This document shows positions 1 through 6,087 of a DNA stretch of 6,087 nt, one piece after another (positions within the stretch are counted from its first letter, which is position 1; each line of letters starts with the position of its first letter). The notes under the pieces are model-generated. The model worked only from the letters and a program-made list of their open reading frames with translations. It did not search any database and was not told the origin of the DNA. Origin of the DNA: Marinosulfonomonas sp. (GTDB taxonomy: Bacteria > Pseudomonadota > Alphaproteobacteria > Rhodobacterales > Rhodobacteraceae); NCBI GenBank assembly GCA_019090845.1, contig JAHRVD010000120.1, forward strand, positions 1 to 6,087, read 5' to 3'. Position numbers and translations under genes: made by a program.

Positions 1-706
<706 letters not shown>

Positions 707-735
707 GGCAATGCGGGGTCGTGAGCAATAATGGC

Positions 736-1713
736 CTAAATTCGGGCAGCGTTGGTGACAACGGCCAGTTTGCCCGAGGCCCAGAGTTTCATTATCCGAT
801 AGGCGATGACCGGAACGACGATGCTAGCCGTGCCCAAAGATATGGCCCCTAGAAGGCGGAACAGATCGTTGTCGGGCGACAGGATCAGCATCAGATTTGC
901 AAAAGCTGCCAAGGGAAAGGTGAACGCGCCCCAAAACGGGCTGAAACCACTTGCTGTCAGGTATCGGACCCGCGCGATCAACACCGCGATGACAATAACC
1001 GCAAGCCAGCCGAAAATCTGCGCCAGCACCATATGGCCAAGCATGGCCCCCACGATGCCAAACAGGCAGATCGGGGCCAGATGGATCGACAGCGCCGGGC
1101 GCAGAGGTGCGGGCACGCCGTGCGCGCGCGACACCACCAGATGCCCGATCCAGATGGTTGCAGCCAGCGGCATTGTAACGATTAGTATTACCTCGGACAT
1201 CTGCACAGCCCCGAGCGGGATTGCGGCCAGCGGTGCGACGATGAAGCCAACAAATGTCAGATGCCAGATCGGCGTGATACGGCGTTGGGGCAACGGTGCC
1301 GGTGCCAAAACCCAGATCACGGTACAGGCCACCACCGCGTGGGCGGCAAGCCCGAGCATCAACACCGCTTGCGCCGCACAGGCCCCATATGGGATCAAGG
1401 TTGCCGCAAACAACAATGCCGCAGCGGTGGCGCCACTCAATCCCGCCCTGCCCGGCAGGATTTTCAGATCACGTAGCAAGACACCGGGGGCACGCAGGAA
1501 TTTTGCCAGATAGGCAAGAACTCCAAACACATATAGCAAGCTGACCGCCCCAAGAATAAGTTCGCCCAGATCGGGCGGGCCACCATAGACCTCTGCCGCG
1601 CGCCGCCATGCCAGCCCAAGCCCGAACAAGCCCAGAATCGGCGGAAAAATTCCGGGCGGTGTTTGTCGGAACAAACCGGGTGCGGGCTGCGTGCCGGAAG
1701 CAAAATTACTCAC
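736..1713 (-). CDS. TDT/TehA/SLAC1-family membrane anion channel or transporter
   Basis: This is a hydrophobic protein of 325 residues with about ten predicted membrane segments (roughly 21-37, 48-70, 93-108, 113-136, 150-170, 173-193, 208-228, 232-250, 258-278 and 284-306). That count, the length, the early LFRQTPPGIFPPILGL segment (residues 14-29) and FWGAFTFPLAAFA (260-272) in helix 9 fit the TDT family (tellurite-resistance/dicarboxylate transporter), whose members include bacterial TehA and plant SLAC1. Phe266 in the FTFP segment is a plausible counterpart of the pore-gating phenylalanine, judged by motif position only. Members move small anions such as chloride, nitrate, sulfite or C4-dicarboxylates; the substrate here cannot be told. 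I chose the GTG at 1713-1711 because AGGA lies six bases upstream. A longer reading from GTG at 1752 adds 13 polar residues but has no ribosome site. It ends with TAG. Annotation as 'tellurite resistance' would be by family name only, and no tehB-like gene is visible. Confidence 0.85.
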   Translation of the reverse strand: MSNFASGTQPAPGLFRQTPPGIFPPILGLFGLGLAWRRAAEVYGGPPDLGELILGAVSLLYVFGVLAYLAKFLRAPGVLLRDLKILPGRAGLSGATAAALLFAATLIPYGACAAQAVLMLGLAAHAVVACTVIWVLAPAPLPQRRITPIWHLTFVGFIVAPLAAIPLGAVQMSEVILIVTMPLAATIWIGHLVVSRAHGVPAPLRPALSIHLAPICLFGIVGAMLGHMVLAQIFGWLAVIVIAVLIARVRYLTASGFSPFWGAFTFPLAAFANLMLILSPDNDLFRLLGAISLGTASIVVPVIAYRIMKLWASGKLAVVTNAARI

Positions 1714-1867
1714 GAAGTTTCCTGACCTTACGTAATGCCGATCGCCCGACACCGGGCAAAATAACGGATTTTAAACCGACATTGAGCGGTGGGAAGCCAA
1801 AGGTCAATTTTTGATTGATGATTGCAGAATTCTCGCTACCGTGATGCGTACCAATTCAAAAAAGTCT
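1714..1867. promoter_or_regulatory. Divergent promoter region between the TDT gene and the TRAP operon
   Basis: The stretch between the two divergent starts is more AT-rich than the genes and should hold both promoters. For the plus strand, TTGATG (1815-1820) and TACCGT (1837-1842) with a 16-base spacer give a weak sigma-70-like pair whose start site would lie about 30 bases before the binding-protein ATG. For the minus strand, TTGACC (1808-1803) is a reasonable -35 but no good -10 follows at the right distance. Short inverted repeats TCAAT-N5-ATTGA (1804-1818) and AAAAT-N5-ATTTT (1758-1772) occur, each with 5-bp arms in AT-rich sequence and likely by chance. The region is supported by gene orientation; the exact elements are not. 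Confidence 0.35.
1720..1729 (-). promoter_or_regulatory. Shine-Dalgarno deciding the GTG start of the TDT gene
   Basis: On the minus strand AAGGTCAGGA ends six bases before the GTG at 1713-1711. The alternative GTG 39 bases further upstream is preceded by a T-rich stretch without any purine-rich site. This favours the shorter 325-residue protein. Confidence 0.6.
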
Positions 1868-1874
1868 GGGAGGA
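1868..1874 (+). promoter_or_regulatory. Shine-Dalgarno of the TRAP binding-protein gene
   Basis: GGGAGGA lies six bases before the ATG at 1881, a strong ribosome-binding site. It suits a protein needed in high amount in the periplasm and confirms the start. Confidence 0.8.
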
Positions 1875-1880
1875 CAAGAA

Positions 1881-2897
1881 ATGAAACATCTTTTTGGCAA
1901 AGCGACTATTGCCGCGCTGGCAATTTCTGCTGCCACCGAGGCCGCTGCGGTTGAATGGAATGTCTCGGTCTGGGGATCGCGGCGGGCCTTTACTGAGCAC
2001 GTTGAAAAGCTGGCCGAACTGGTTGCCGAAAAATCTGGTGGCGATTTCACCATGAACGTCAGCTATGGTGGCCTGTCCAAAAACCGCGAGAACCTTGACG
2101 GGATTTCCATCGGCGCATTTGAAATGGCACAGTTTTGTGCCGGTTATCACCGCGACAAAAACCCGACAATCACGGTTCTGGAGCTGCCCTTCCTTGGCGT
2201 TGCCAATCTTGACGAAGAAGTTGCCGTCAGCCACGCCGTTTATGCGCACCCGGCGGTTCAGGCCGATCTGGCGCGCTGGAATGCAAAGCTGCTTATGACG
2301 TCACCAATGCCTCAGTATAATCTGGTAGGCACGGGTGATCCGCGCAAAACTCTGGCGGATTTTGCAGGTATGCGGGTGCGTGCCACCGGTGGTCTGGGTC
2401 AGGCTTTCACAGCCGCAGGCGGTGTTCCGACATCGGTAACGGCGACCGAGGCTTATAACGCAATGGAATCTGGCGTCGTTGACACAGTCGCTTTTGCCCA
2501 GCACGCGCATCTGTCTTATCGCACGATCGACATTGCCGACTGGTGGACAGAAAACCTGAACCCCGGCACAGTGAATTGCCCGGTGGTGGTGAACATAGAT
2601 GCCTATAACGATCTGTCGGATGCCAACCGCGCCATTCTGGACGAAAGCATTCCCGAGGCGATCGACCATTATCTTGCAAACTACGCCGACCTGCTGACCA
2701 AATGGGAAGGTATCCTGACGGAAAAGAACGTCGCCAAGGTCTCGATCGACGACGCGGTCATCGCCGAGTTCCGCAAGGTTGCCGCCGATCCAATCCGGGC
2801 CAAGTGGATTGCCGATATGACGGCGCAGGGGCTGCCTGCCCAAGAACTTTTTGATCTTGTTCAGGACACACTGAAACAGCACCGGATGAACCACTAA
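1881..2897 (+). CDS. dctP: TRAP transporter periplasmic substrate-binding protein (DctP family)
   Basis: This 338-residue protein is the extracytoplasmic solute receptor of a tripartite ATP-independent periplasmic transporter. It captures the substrate in the periplasm and delivers it to the membrane subunits encoded next. A signal peptide is visible (MKHLFGK, hydrophobic AALAIS, probable cleavage after AAA near residue 23), and the mature part starts near VEWNVSVWG. Family features include GAFEMAQF (78-85), ELPFLG (101-106), the segment GMRVRATGG (163-171) and EAYNAMESGVVDTV (190-203), which matches the usual E-x-Y-x-A-L-x-x-G-x-V-D motif. By alignment with the G-x-K-x-R motif, Arg167 is the probable carboxylate-binding arginine, so an organic acid is the likely ligand; the exact one is unknown. 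Length is normal (about 320-350). It is first in the operon with its own strong ribosome site, and 82 bases separate it from the next gene. The symbol is the generic family name and does not imply C4-dicarboxylate specificity. Confidence 0.93.
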   Translation: MKHLFGKATIAALAISAATEAAAVEWNVSVWGSRRAFTEHVEKLAELVAEKSGGDFTMNVSYGGLSKNRENLDGISIGAFEMAQFCAGYHRDKNPTITVLELPFLGVANLDEEVAVSHAVYAHPAVQADLARWNAKLLMTSPMPQYNLVGTGDPRKTLADFAGMRVRATGGLGQAFTAAGGVPTSVTATEAYNAMESGVVDTVAFAQHAHLSYRTIDIADWWTENLNPGTVNCPVVVNIDAYNDLSDANRAILDESIPEAIDHYLANYADLLTKWEGILTEKNVAKVSIDDAVIAEFRKVAADPIRAKWIADMTAQGLPAQELFDLVQDTLKQHRMNH

Positions 2898-2910
2898 AAC
2901 ACCAAAACTG

Positions 2911-2943
2911 CTGCGGGCCGGTTTTTTTGACCGGTCCGTGCAG
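2911..2943 (+). promoter_or_regulatory. Intergenic hairpin with a T7 loop between TRAP binding-protein and small-subunit genes
   Basis: CTGCGGGCCGG (2911-2921) pairs with CCGGTCC (2931-2937) and, after a GT bulge (2938-2939), with GCAG (2940-2943). This gives an 11-pair GC-rich stem including one G-U pair, with a nine-base loop TTTTTTTGA. It begins 13 bases after the stop of the binding-protein gene. The T-run lies in the loop and does not follow the stem, so it is not a standard rho-independent terminator. A stem here would be expected to protect the 3' end of the upstream message or partly uncouple expression, giving more binding protein than membrane subunits, as is common in transporter operons. 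That role is inference. Confidence 0.6.
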
Positions 2944-2979
2944 GAATTACTGGGCATTTCAACCGAGGCACTGAAAGCC

Positions 2980-3606
2980 ATGTCTTCTTCTGTCTTATCC
3001 GACGCAACGCGGCTGTCCAAAATGGACCGCACGTTTCTGCGTCTCGAAAGCACAATGAACCTGATGTCAGGTATCGTGGTGTTTTTGTTGGTTATGCTGG
3101 CCGTTGGCAACGTGCTGGGGCGCAAATTTTTTAACGCCCCGGTGCCCGGCTATGTGGACTGGACCGAACAGTTCATGGCCGTTTTTGCATTTCTCGGACT
3201 GGCCTATTGCCAACGAGAGGGCGGCCATATCCGGATGGATATCGTGGTTGGAAAACTGCGCCACCGCCCGCTGTGGTTTGCAGAGTTCCTGTCAACGCTG
3301 CTGATGCTGATCCTGACCACGGCGCTGCTATATGGCACATTTTTCCACTTCGCCCGCAGCTTTGACTGGGCCAGCCCGCTTTGGTCGCGCGACAGTTCAA
3401 TTGATATCGCCTTGCCGCTCTGGCCTGCCAAACTGGTAGTGACCTTTTCCATGGCGGTACTTTGGGTGCGCCTTGCGTTGCAACTTTGGGGCTTTGGCCG
3501 CGCGTTGCGCACCAATGCAGATAATCCGGTCGCCATACCGCTGATTGAGGACCCGACCACGCAGGCAATGCACGAGGCCGAAGGTGTGGGGCCCGGAAAT
3601 GGATAA
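2980..3606 (+). CDS. dctQ: TRAP transporter small membrane subunit (DctQ family)
   Basis: This 208-residue protein is the four-helix small subunit that pairs with the large DctM subunit in the inner membrane. Predicted membrane segments are about residues 27-47, 60-77, 99-121 and 148-170. DctQ hallmarks are visible: GRKFFNAPVPGYVDWTEQ (47-64), with the conserved Arg after helix 1 and Glu at the start of helix 2, and REGGHIRMDIV (79-89) with the conserved His and Asp. I chose ATG at 2980, preceded by GAGG 11 bases upstream. A GTG at 2938 would add 14 residues but lies inside the 3' arm of the intergenic hairpin and lacks a ribosome site; ATG at 3022 also lacks one and would leave only about a dozen residues before helix 1. 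The C-terminal tail of about 35 residues is hydrophilic. The gene overlaps the next one by 8 bp, so translation is probably coupled. Confidence 0.9.
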   Translation: MSSSVLSDATRLSKMDRTFLRLESTMNLMSGIVVFLLVMLAVGNVLGRKFFNAPVPGYVDWTEQFMAVFAFLGLAYCQREGGHIRMDIVVGKLRHRPLWFAEFLSTLLMLILTTALLYGTFFHFARSFDWASPLWSRDSSIDIALPLWPAKLVVTFSMAVLWVRLALQLWGFGRALRTNADNPVAIPLIEDPTTQAMHEAEGVGPGNG

Positions 3607-5020
3607 TCTGATCGACATGAAGGCGCTGCTGGAAGGCGTTGATATATTTACGGTTTCCCTGTGGCTGACCGGGCTGTTGGTGGTCTTGGTTATCATTGGT
3701 GTGCGGGTCGCATTCGCAACGGCTTTTATCGGGCTGTTGGGGTTGTGCCTGTTTTTCATGCAAAAACAAGGCTTTGACCGCGGGCTGATTACGGCGATGA
3801 AACTGGCCGGTCAGGTGCCCCATTCAAAATCAACGACCTATGCCCTGTCGCTGATCCCGACGTTTATTCTGATCGGCTATCTTGCCTATTACGCGGGGCT
3901 GACGCAGTTTCTGTTTGAAGCCGCCAAAAGATGGGTCGGCTGGCTGCCCGGCGGCATGGGCGTGGCCACGGTTTTCGCAACAGCGGGTTTCGCCGCCGTT
4001 TCGGGCGCTTCGGTCGCCACATCGGCCGTCTTCGCCCGTATCGCCATCCCCGAGATGCTGAAACTGGGTTACGACAAACGCTTTGCCGCAGGAGTTGTAG
4101 CTGCCGGAGGCACATTGGCCTCGCTGATACCGCCGTCTGCAATACTGGTGATATACGCCATCATCGTTGAACAATCGGTCGGCAAACTGCTCCTCGCGGG
4201 CTTCCTGCCGGGCGCTGTCTCGGCGCTGATATATGCCGGGCTGATAATTGGGCTGGCGCGCTATCGCAAAGACCTTGGCCCGCCGGTGCGCGGTTTTACA
4301 TGGGGCCAGCGTTTTGCCTCGCTTCCGGGCACCATCCCGATCATCTTTGTCGTCTTCGTGATCGTTTATTCGATCTACTTCGGCTGGGCGACACCGACCG
4401 AGGCCGGTGCTTTGGGCGCATTTGTCGTGCTGATCATGGCACTCTGGCATGGGATGAAATGGCCCCAGCTTAAAGGCGCGTTGATGGAGTCCGCCAAGCT
4501 GACGGTGATGATATTTACGATGATCTGGGGCGTGCTGATTTATGTGCGGTTTCTGGGCTTTGCCAAACTGCCGCAAACCTTCGCCGACTGGATTGCGGGG
4601 CTGGAGCAACCCGCCTATTTGACATTGCTGCTAATTCTGGGTGCCTATGTGATCCTTGGCATGTTCATGGATGCAATTGGCATGCTGATCCTGACCCTGC
4701 CGGTAACATTCCCGGCGGTGATTGCGCTGAACGGCGGCGCCGATGTTACCCGCGAGGCCGCAGCCCTTGGCATGACAAGCGAGGAATGCGCGATCTGGTT
4801 TGGCATTATTGTTGTGAAAATGGCCGAGCTTTGCCTGATAACCCCGCCCATAGGCCTGAATTGCTTTGTAGTGGCAGGCGTGGCGCAGGACGACAAACTG
4901 CCCATTTCGGTGCAGGACGTGTTTCGCGGGGCCTCGCCGTTTTTTGCAGCCGATGTGGTAACGGTGGCAGTGCTGATTGCTTTTCCGGGTATTGTGCTTT
5001 GGTTGCCAAGCCTGCTTTAG
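3599..5020 (+). CDS. dctM: TRAP transporter large membrane subunit (DctM family)
   Basis: This 473-residue, very hydrophobic protein is the ion-coupled transport subunit of the TRAP system. It moves the substrate delivered by the periplasmic receptor across the inner membrane using (normally) the Na+ gradient. Family signatures are clear: IPTFILIGYLAYYAG (86-100), FAAVSGASVATSAV (131-144), IPEMLKLGYDKRFAAGVVAAG (150-170), LASLIPPSAILVIYAIIVEQSVGKLLLAGFLPG (173-205, seen in pieces), ATPTEAGALGAF (264-275) and LGMFMDAIGMLILTLP (353-368). It is somewhat longer than the common 425-435 residues, mainly through the N-terminal stretch and the loop around residues 54-80. The ATG at 3599 overlaps the end of the small-subunit gene by 8 bp (ATGGATAA). 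A longer reading from 3545 would add 18 basic, non-membrane residues inside the upstream gene and is unlikely. It ends with TAG and is the last gene of the operon. Confidence 0.94.
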   Translation: MDNLIDMKALLEGVDIFTVSLWLTGLLVVLVIIGVRVAFATAFIGLLGLCLFFMQKQGFDRGLITAMKLAGQVPHSKSTTYALSLIPTFILIGYLAYYAGLTQFLFEAAKRWVGWLPGGMGVATVFATAGFAAVSGASVATSAVFARIAIPEMLKLGYDKRFAAGVVAAGGTLASLIPPSAILVIYAIIVEQSVGKLLLAGFLPGAVSALIYAGLIIGLARYRKDLGPPVRGFTWGQRFASLPGTIPIIFVVFVIVYSIYFGWATPTEAGALGAFVVLIMALWHGMKWPQLKGALMESAKLTVMIFTMIWGVLIYVRFLGFAKLPQTFADWIAGLEQPAYLTLLLILGAYVILGMFMDAIGMLILTLPVTFPAVIALNGGADVTREAAALGMTSEECAIWFGIIVVKMAELCLITPPIGLNCFVVAGVAQDDKLPISVQDVFRGASPFFAADVVTVAVLIAFPGIVLWLPSLL

Positions 5021-5025
5021 GCGCG

Positions 5026-5035
5026 ATTGGCCAAT
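5026..5035. repeat. Perfect 10-bp palindrome ATTGGCCAAT
   Basis: A perfect palindrome lies six bases after the stop of the large-subunit gene. Palindromes of this length occur by chance about once per kilobase, so it is at best a candidate protein site. It matters only because more symmetric elements follow in the same 150-bp gap. Confidence 0.25.
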
Positions 5036-5044
5036 ATCAACACC

Positions 5045-5082
5045 CGAAAAAAAATGTTTCTGACATTTCGCCGACTCCGGCG
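5045..5082. repeat. Two adjacent inverted repeats in the gap before glk
   Basis: AAATGT-TTCTG-ACATTT (5052-5068) is a perfect 6-bp inverted repeat with a 5-bp centre, preceded by a run of eight A (5047-5054). It is followed directly by CGCCG-ACTC-CGGCG (5069-5082), a GC-rich five-pair hairpin. On the plus strand neither stem is followed by a strong T-run, so termination after the TRAP operon is possible but weak. On the minus strand the first stem is followed by T, which gives terminator shape, but no minus-strand gene enters from the right. The TGT-N5-ACA symmetry could also be a regulator's operator about 60 bases upstream of the proposed glk promoter. Confidence 0.35.
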
Positions 5083-5112
5083 TCGCTTTGTGCAGGGGGA
5101 ATAAACTTGGGC

Positions 5113-5141
5113 CTGACAAACCTGGACAAGGCCGCTAATAA
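5113..5141 (+). promoter_or_regulatory. Candidate sigma-70-type promoter of glk
   Basis: CTGACA (5113-5118) matches the -35 consensus TTGACA at five of six positions and is followed after exactly 17 bases by TAATAA (5136-5141). The latter keeps the first two bases of the -10 consensus but matches it at only three of six. Transcription would begin near 5148, which lies after the upstream in-frame ATG at 5144 and so favours the ATG at 5171 as the glk start. Confidence 0.4.
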
Positions 5142-5170
5142 GCATGCAAAATCTTCCGGATAGCGCAAAC

Positions 5171-6087
5171 ATGACAAAACACACCGCTGATACCTATTCG
5201 CTTGTCGCTGATATTGGCGGCACCAACACACGTGTTGCACTGGCAAAGGGACGCCGGTTACTGCCCGATACGGTGCAAAAATTTGCCAATACCGAATTTG
5301 AACAGCTCGAGCCCCTGTTGCGCAAATATATCACCCAGCAGGGCGATGTGGATTGCCGTGCGGTCTGCGTGGCCGTTGCCGGGCCGGTGCGCGATGGCGT
5401 GGCTGTGCTAACCAATCGGGACTGGACGATTGACACAGAAACGCTGGCCGCCGCCGCGCGGGCAGAAAAGGTTGCGATCCTAAATGATTTGCAGGCGCAG
5501 GGCCACGCGCTGGGGCATATTGATCCGGGCAATATCCGCCCTGTCATGGCCGGTGGCACGCCGCCAAAAGGGGCGACACAATTGGTGGTGGGCATTGGCA
5601 CCGGTGCCAACGCGGCCCCGGTTTTTGAAACAGATCACGGACGAATGGTCATGCCGTCGGAATGCGGCCACGCCAACCTGCCAATCCGCACCCCGGCAGA
5701 CCTGCGGCTTTGCCAATATGTGGAAACGGCACATGGATTTCCCGGCGTCGAAGATGTTCTGTCGGGGCGCGGATTGGAACGGGTCTATCGATGGCTGGGA
5801 CTTGAAGCCGATGATGAGGTCGTAAAAAGCGCCGCCGAAATCATGGCAGGCCTTGCGGACAGCAGCGATCCCCGCGCCAGCGAGGCGGTCGGTATCTTCA
5901 TCCGGATCATGGGCACATTCGTTGGCAATCAGGCGCTGATCCAACTGCCCTTTGGCGGCATTTATCTGATCGGTGGCGTTGCGCGCGCAATGGCCCCACA
6001 CCTAAGCGACTTTGGCTTTGCAGCTGCGTTTTACGACAAAGGACGGTTTGGCGATTTCATGCAATCTTTCCCAGTCCGGGTGATCGA
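5171..6087 (+). CDS. glk: Glucokinase (Glk family), C-terminal end cut by the window
   Basis: Glucokinase phosphorylates cytoplasmic glucose to glucose 6-phosphate with ATP, feeding the Entner-Doudoroff or related pathways. The reading frame is open for 305 codons to the right edge. It shows the phosphate-binding loop VADIGGTNTRVALA (12-25), AGPVRDG (70-76), the catalytic-aspartate segment LNDLQAQG (104-111, Asp106), the second phosphate loop GIGTGANAAP (141-150), SECGH (163-167), VEDVLSGRGLERVY (193-206) and the adenosine-region GGIYLIGGVA (262-271). By position, Glu164, His167 and Glu194 match the glucose-binding Glu157, His160 and Glu187 of E. coli Glk. This is the bacterial Glk type: it lacks the cysteine-rich zinc motif of ROK kinases. 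E. coli Glk has 321 residues, so only about 10-20 are missing. I chose ATG 5171, with GGA ten bases upstream; ATG 5144 in the same frame would add nine residues. It lies 150 bp after the TRAP operon, probably with its own promoter. Confidence 0.93.
   Translation, partial: MTKHTADTYSLVADIGGTNTRVALAKGRRLLPDTVQKFANTEFEQLEPLLRKYITQQGDVDCRAVCVAVAGPVRDGVAVLTNRDWTIDTETLAAAARAEKVAILNDLQAQGHALGHIDPGNIRPVMAGGTPPKGATQLVVGIGTGANAAPVFETDHGRMVMPSECGHANLPIRTPADLRLCQYVETAHGFPGVEDVLSGRGLERVYRWLGLEADDEVVKSAAEIMAGLADSSDPRASEAVGIFIRIMGTFVGNQALIQLPFGGIYLIGGVARAMAPHLSDFGFAAAFYDKGRFGDFMQSFPVRVI

Noticed and set aside
806..1513. Plus-strand open frame of 235 codons opposite the TDT gene.
   Set aside because: It is antisense to a clear membrane protein, lacks any recognisable motif and has a low-complexity Ala/Thr/Arg composition.
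2938..2979. N-terminal extension of the small TRAP subunit from GTG 2938.
   Set aside because: The GTG lies in the 3' arm of a stable hairpin with no Shine-Dalgarno before it, and the added residues do not resemble the family N-terminus.
2301..3125. Minus-strand open frame of 274 codons opposite the binding-protein gene.
   Set aside because: It is antisense to the TRAP receptor and spans the gap into the small-subunit gene; no ribosome site or domain was seen.
3830..4609. Minus-strand open frame of 259 codons opposite the large TRAP subunit.
   Set aside because: The composition, rich in His/Gln/Arg/Asp, is what the complement of a hydrophobic membrane gene produces. No motif was found.
4786..5163. 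Plus-strand frame of 125 codons spanning the end of the large TRAP subunit and the gap before glk, considered as a small gene.
   Set aside because: Most of it is an out-of-frame reading of the large subunit. The part in the gap has no ribosome site and no recognisable protein features.
5480..6001. Minus-strand open frame of 173 codons opposite glk.
   Set aside because: It is antisense to an intact glucokinase frame that carries all the active-site motifs.

Overview
The window is ordinary chromosomal DNA of moderately high GC content. Its protein family variants, use of TRAP transporters and Glk-type glucokinase suggest an alphaproteobacterium, probably of the Rhodobacterales (Roseobacter-like) group. 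That assignment is an inference from protein style, with no rRNA or marker search behind it. No mobile element, CRISPR array, tRNA or rRNA was seen, and no clear new system.

Layout. Positions 1-638 (minus strand) hold the N-terminal 212 residues of IMP dehydrogenase (guaB), including both CBS domains; the gene runs off the left edge. Behind a 97-bp gap on the same strand is a ten-helix membrane protein of the TDT/TehA/SLAC1 anion channel family (736-1713, GTG start). A 167-bp divergent intergenic region separates it from a plus-strand TRAP transporter operon in the order periplasmic binding protein (1881-2897), small membrane subunit (2980-3606) and large membrane subunit (3599-5020). After a 150-bp gap with candidate regulatory elements comes glucokinase (glk, from 5171). 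It lacks only its last few residues at the right edge.

How the genes work together. The three TRAP genes make one complete Na+-driven importer. The binding protein keeps the arginine that normally clamps a carboxylate, so the substrate is probably an organic acid, but no catabolic gene nearby identifies it. Glucokinase probably has its own promoter and need not be linked to the transporter. The TDT protein and guaB lie in the same direction and could be partly co-transcribed, although guaB has a strong Shine-Dalgarno and its own leader.

The non-coding features most worth checking are a hairpin with a T7 loop between the binding-protein and small-subunit genes, an inverted repeat in the guaB leader, and a cluster of palindromes upstream of glk.
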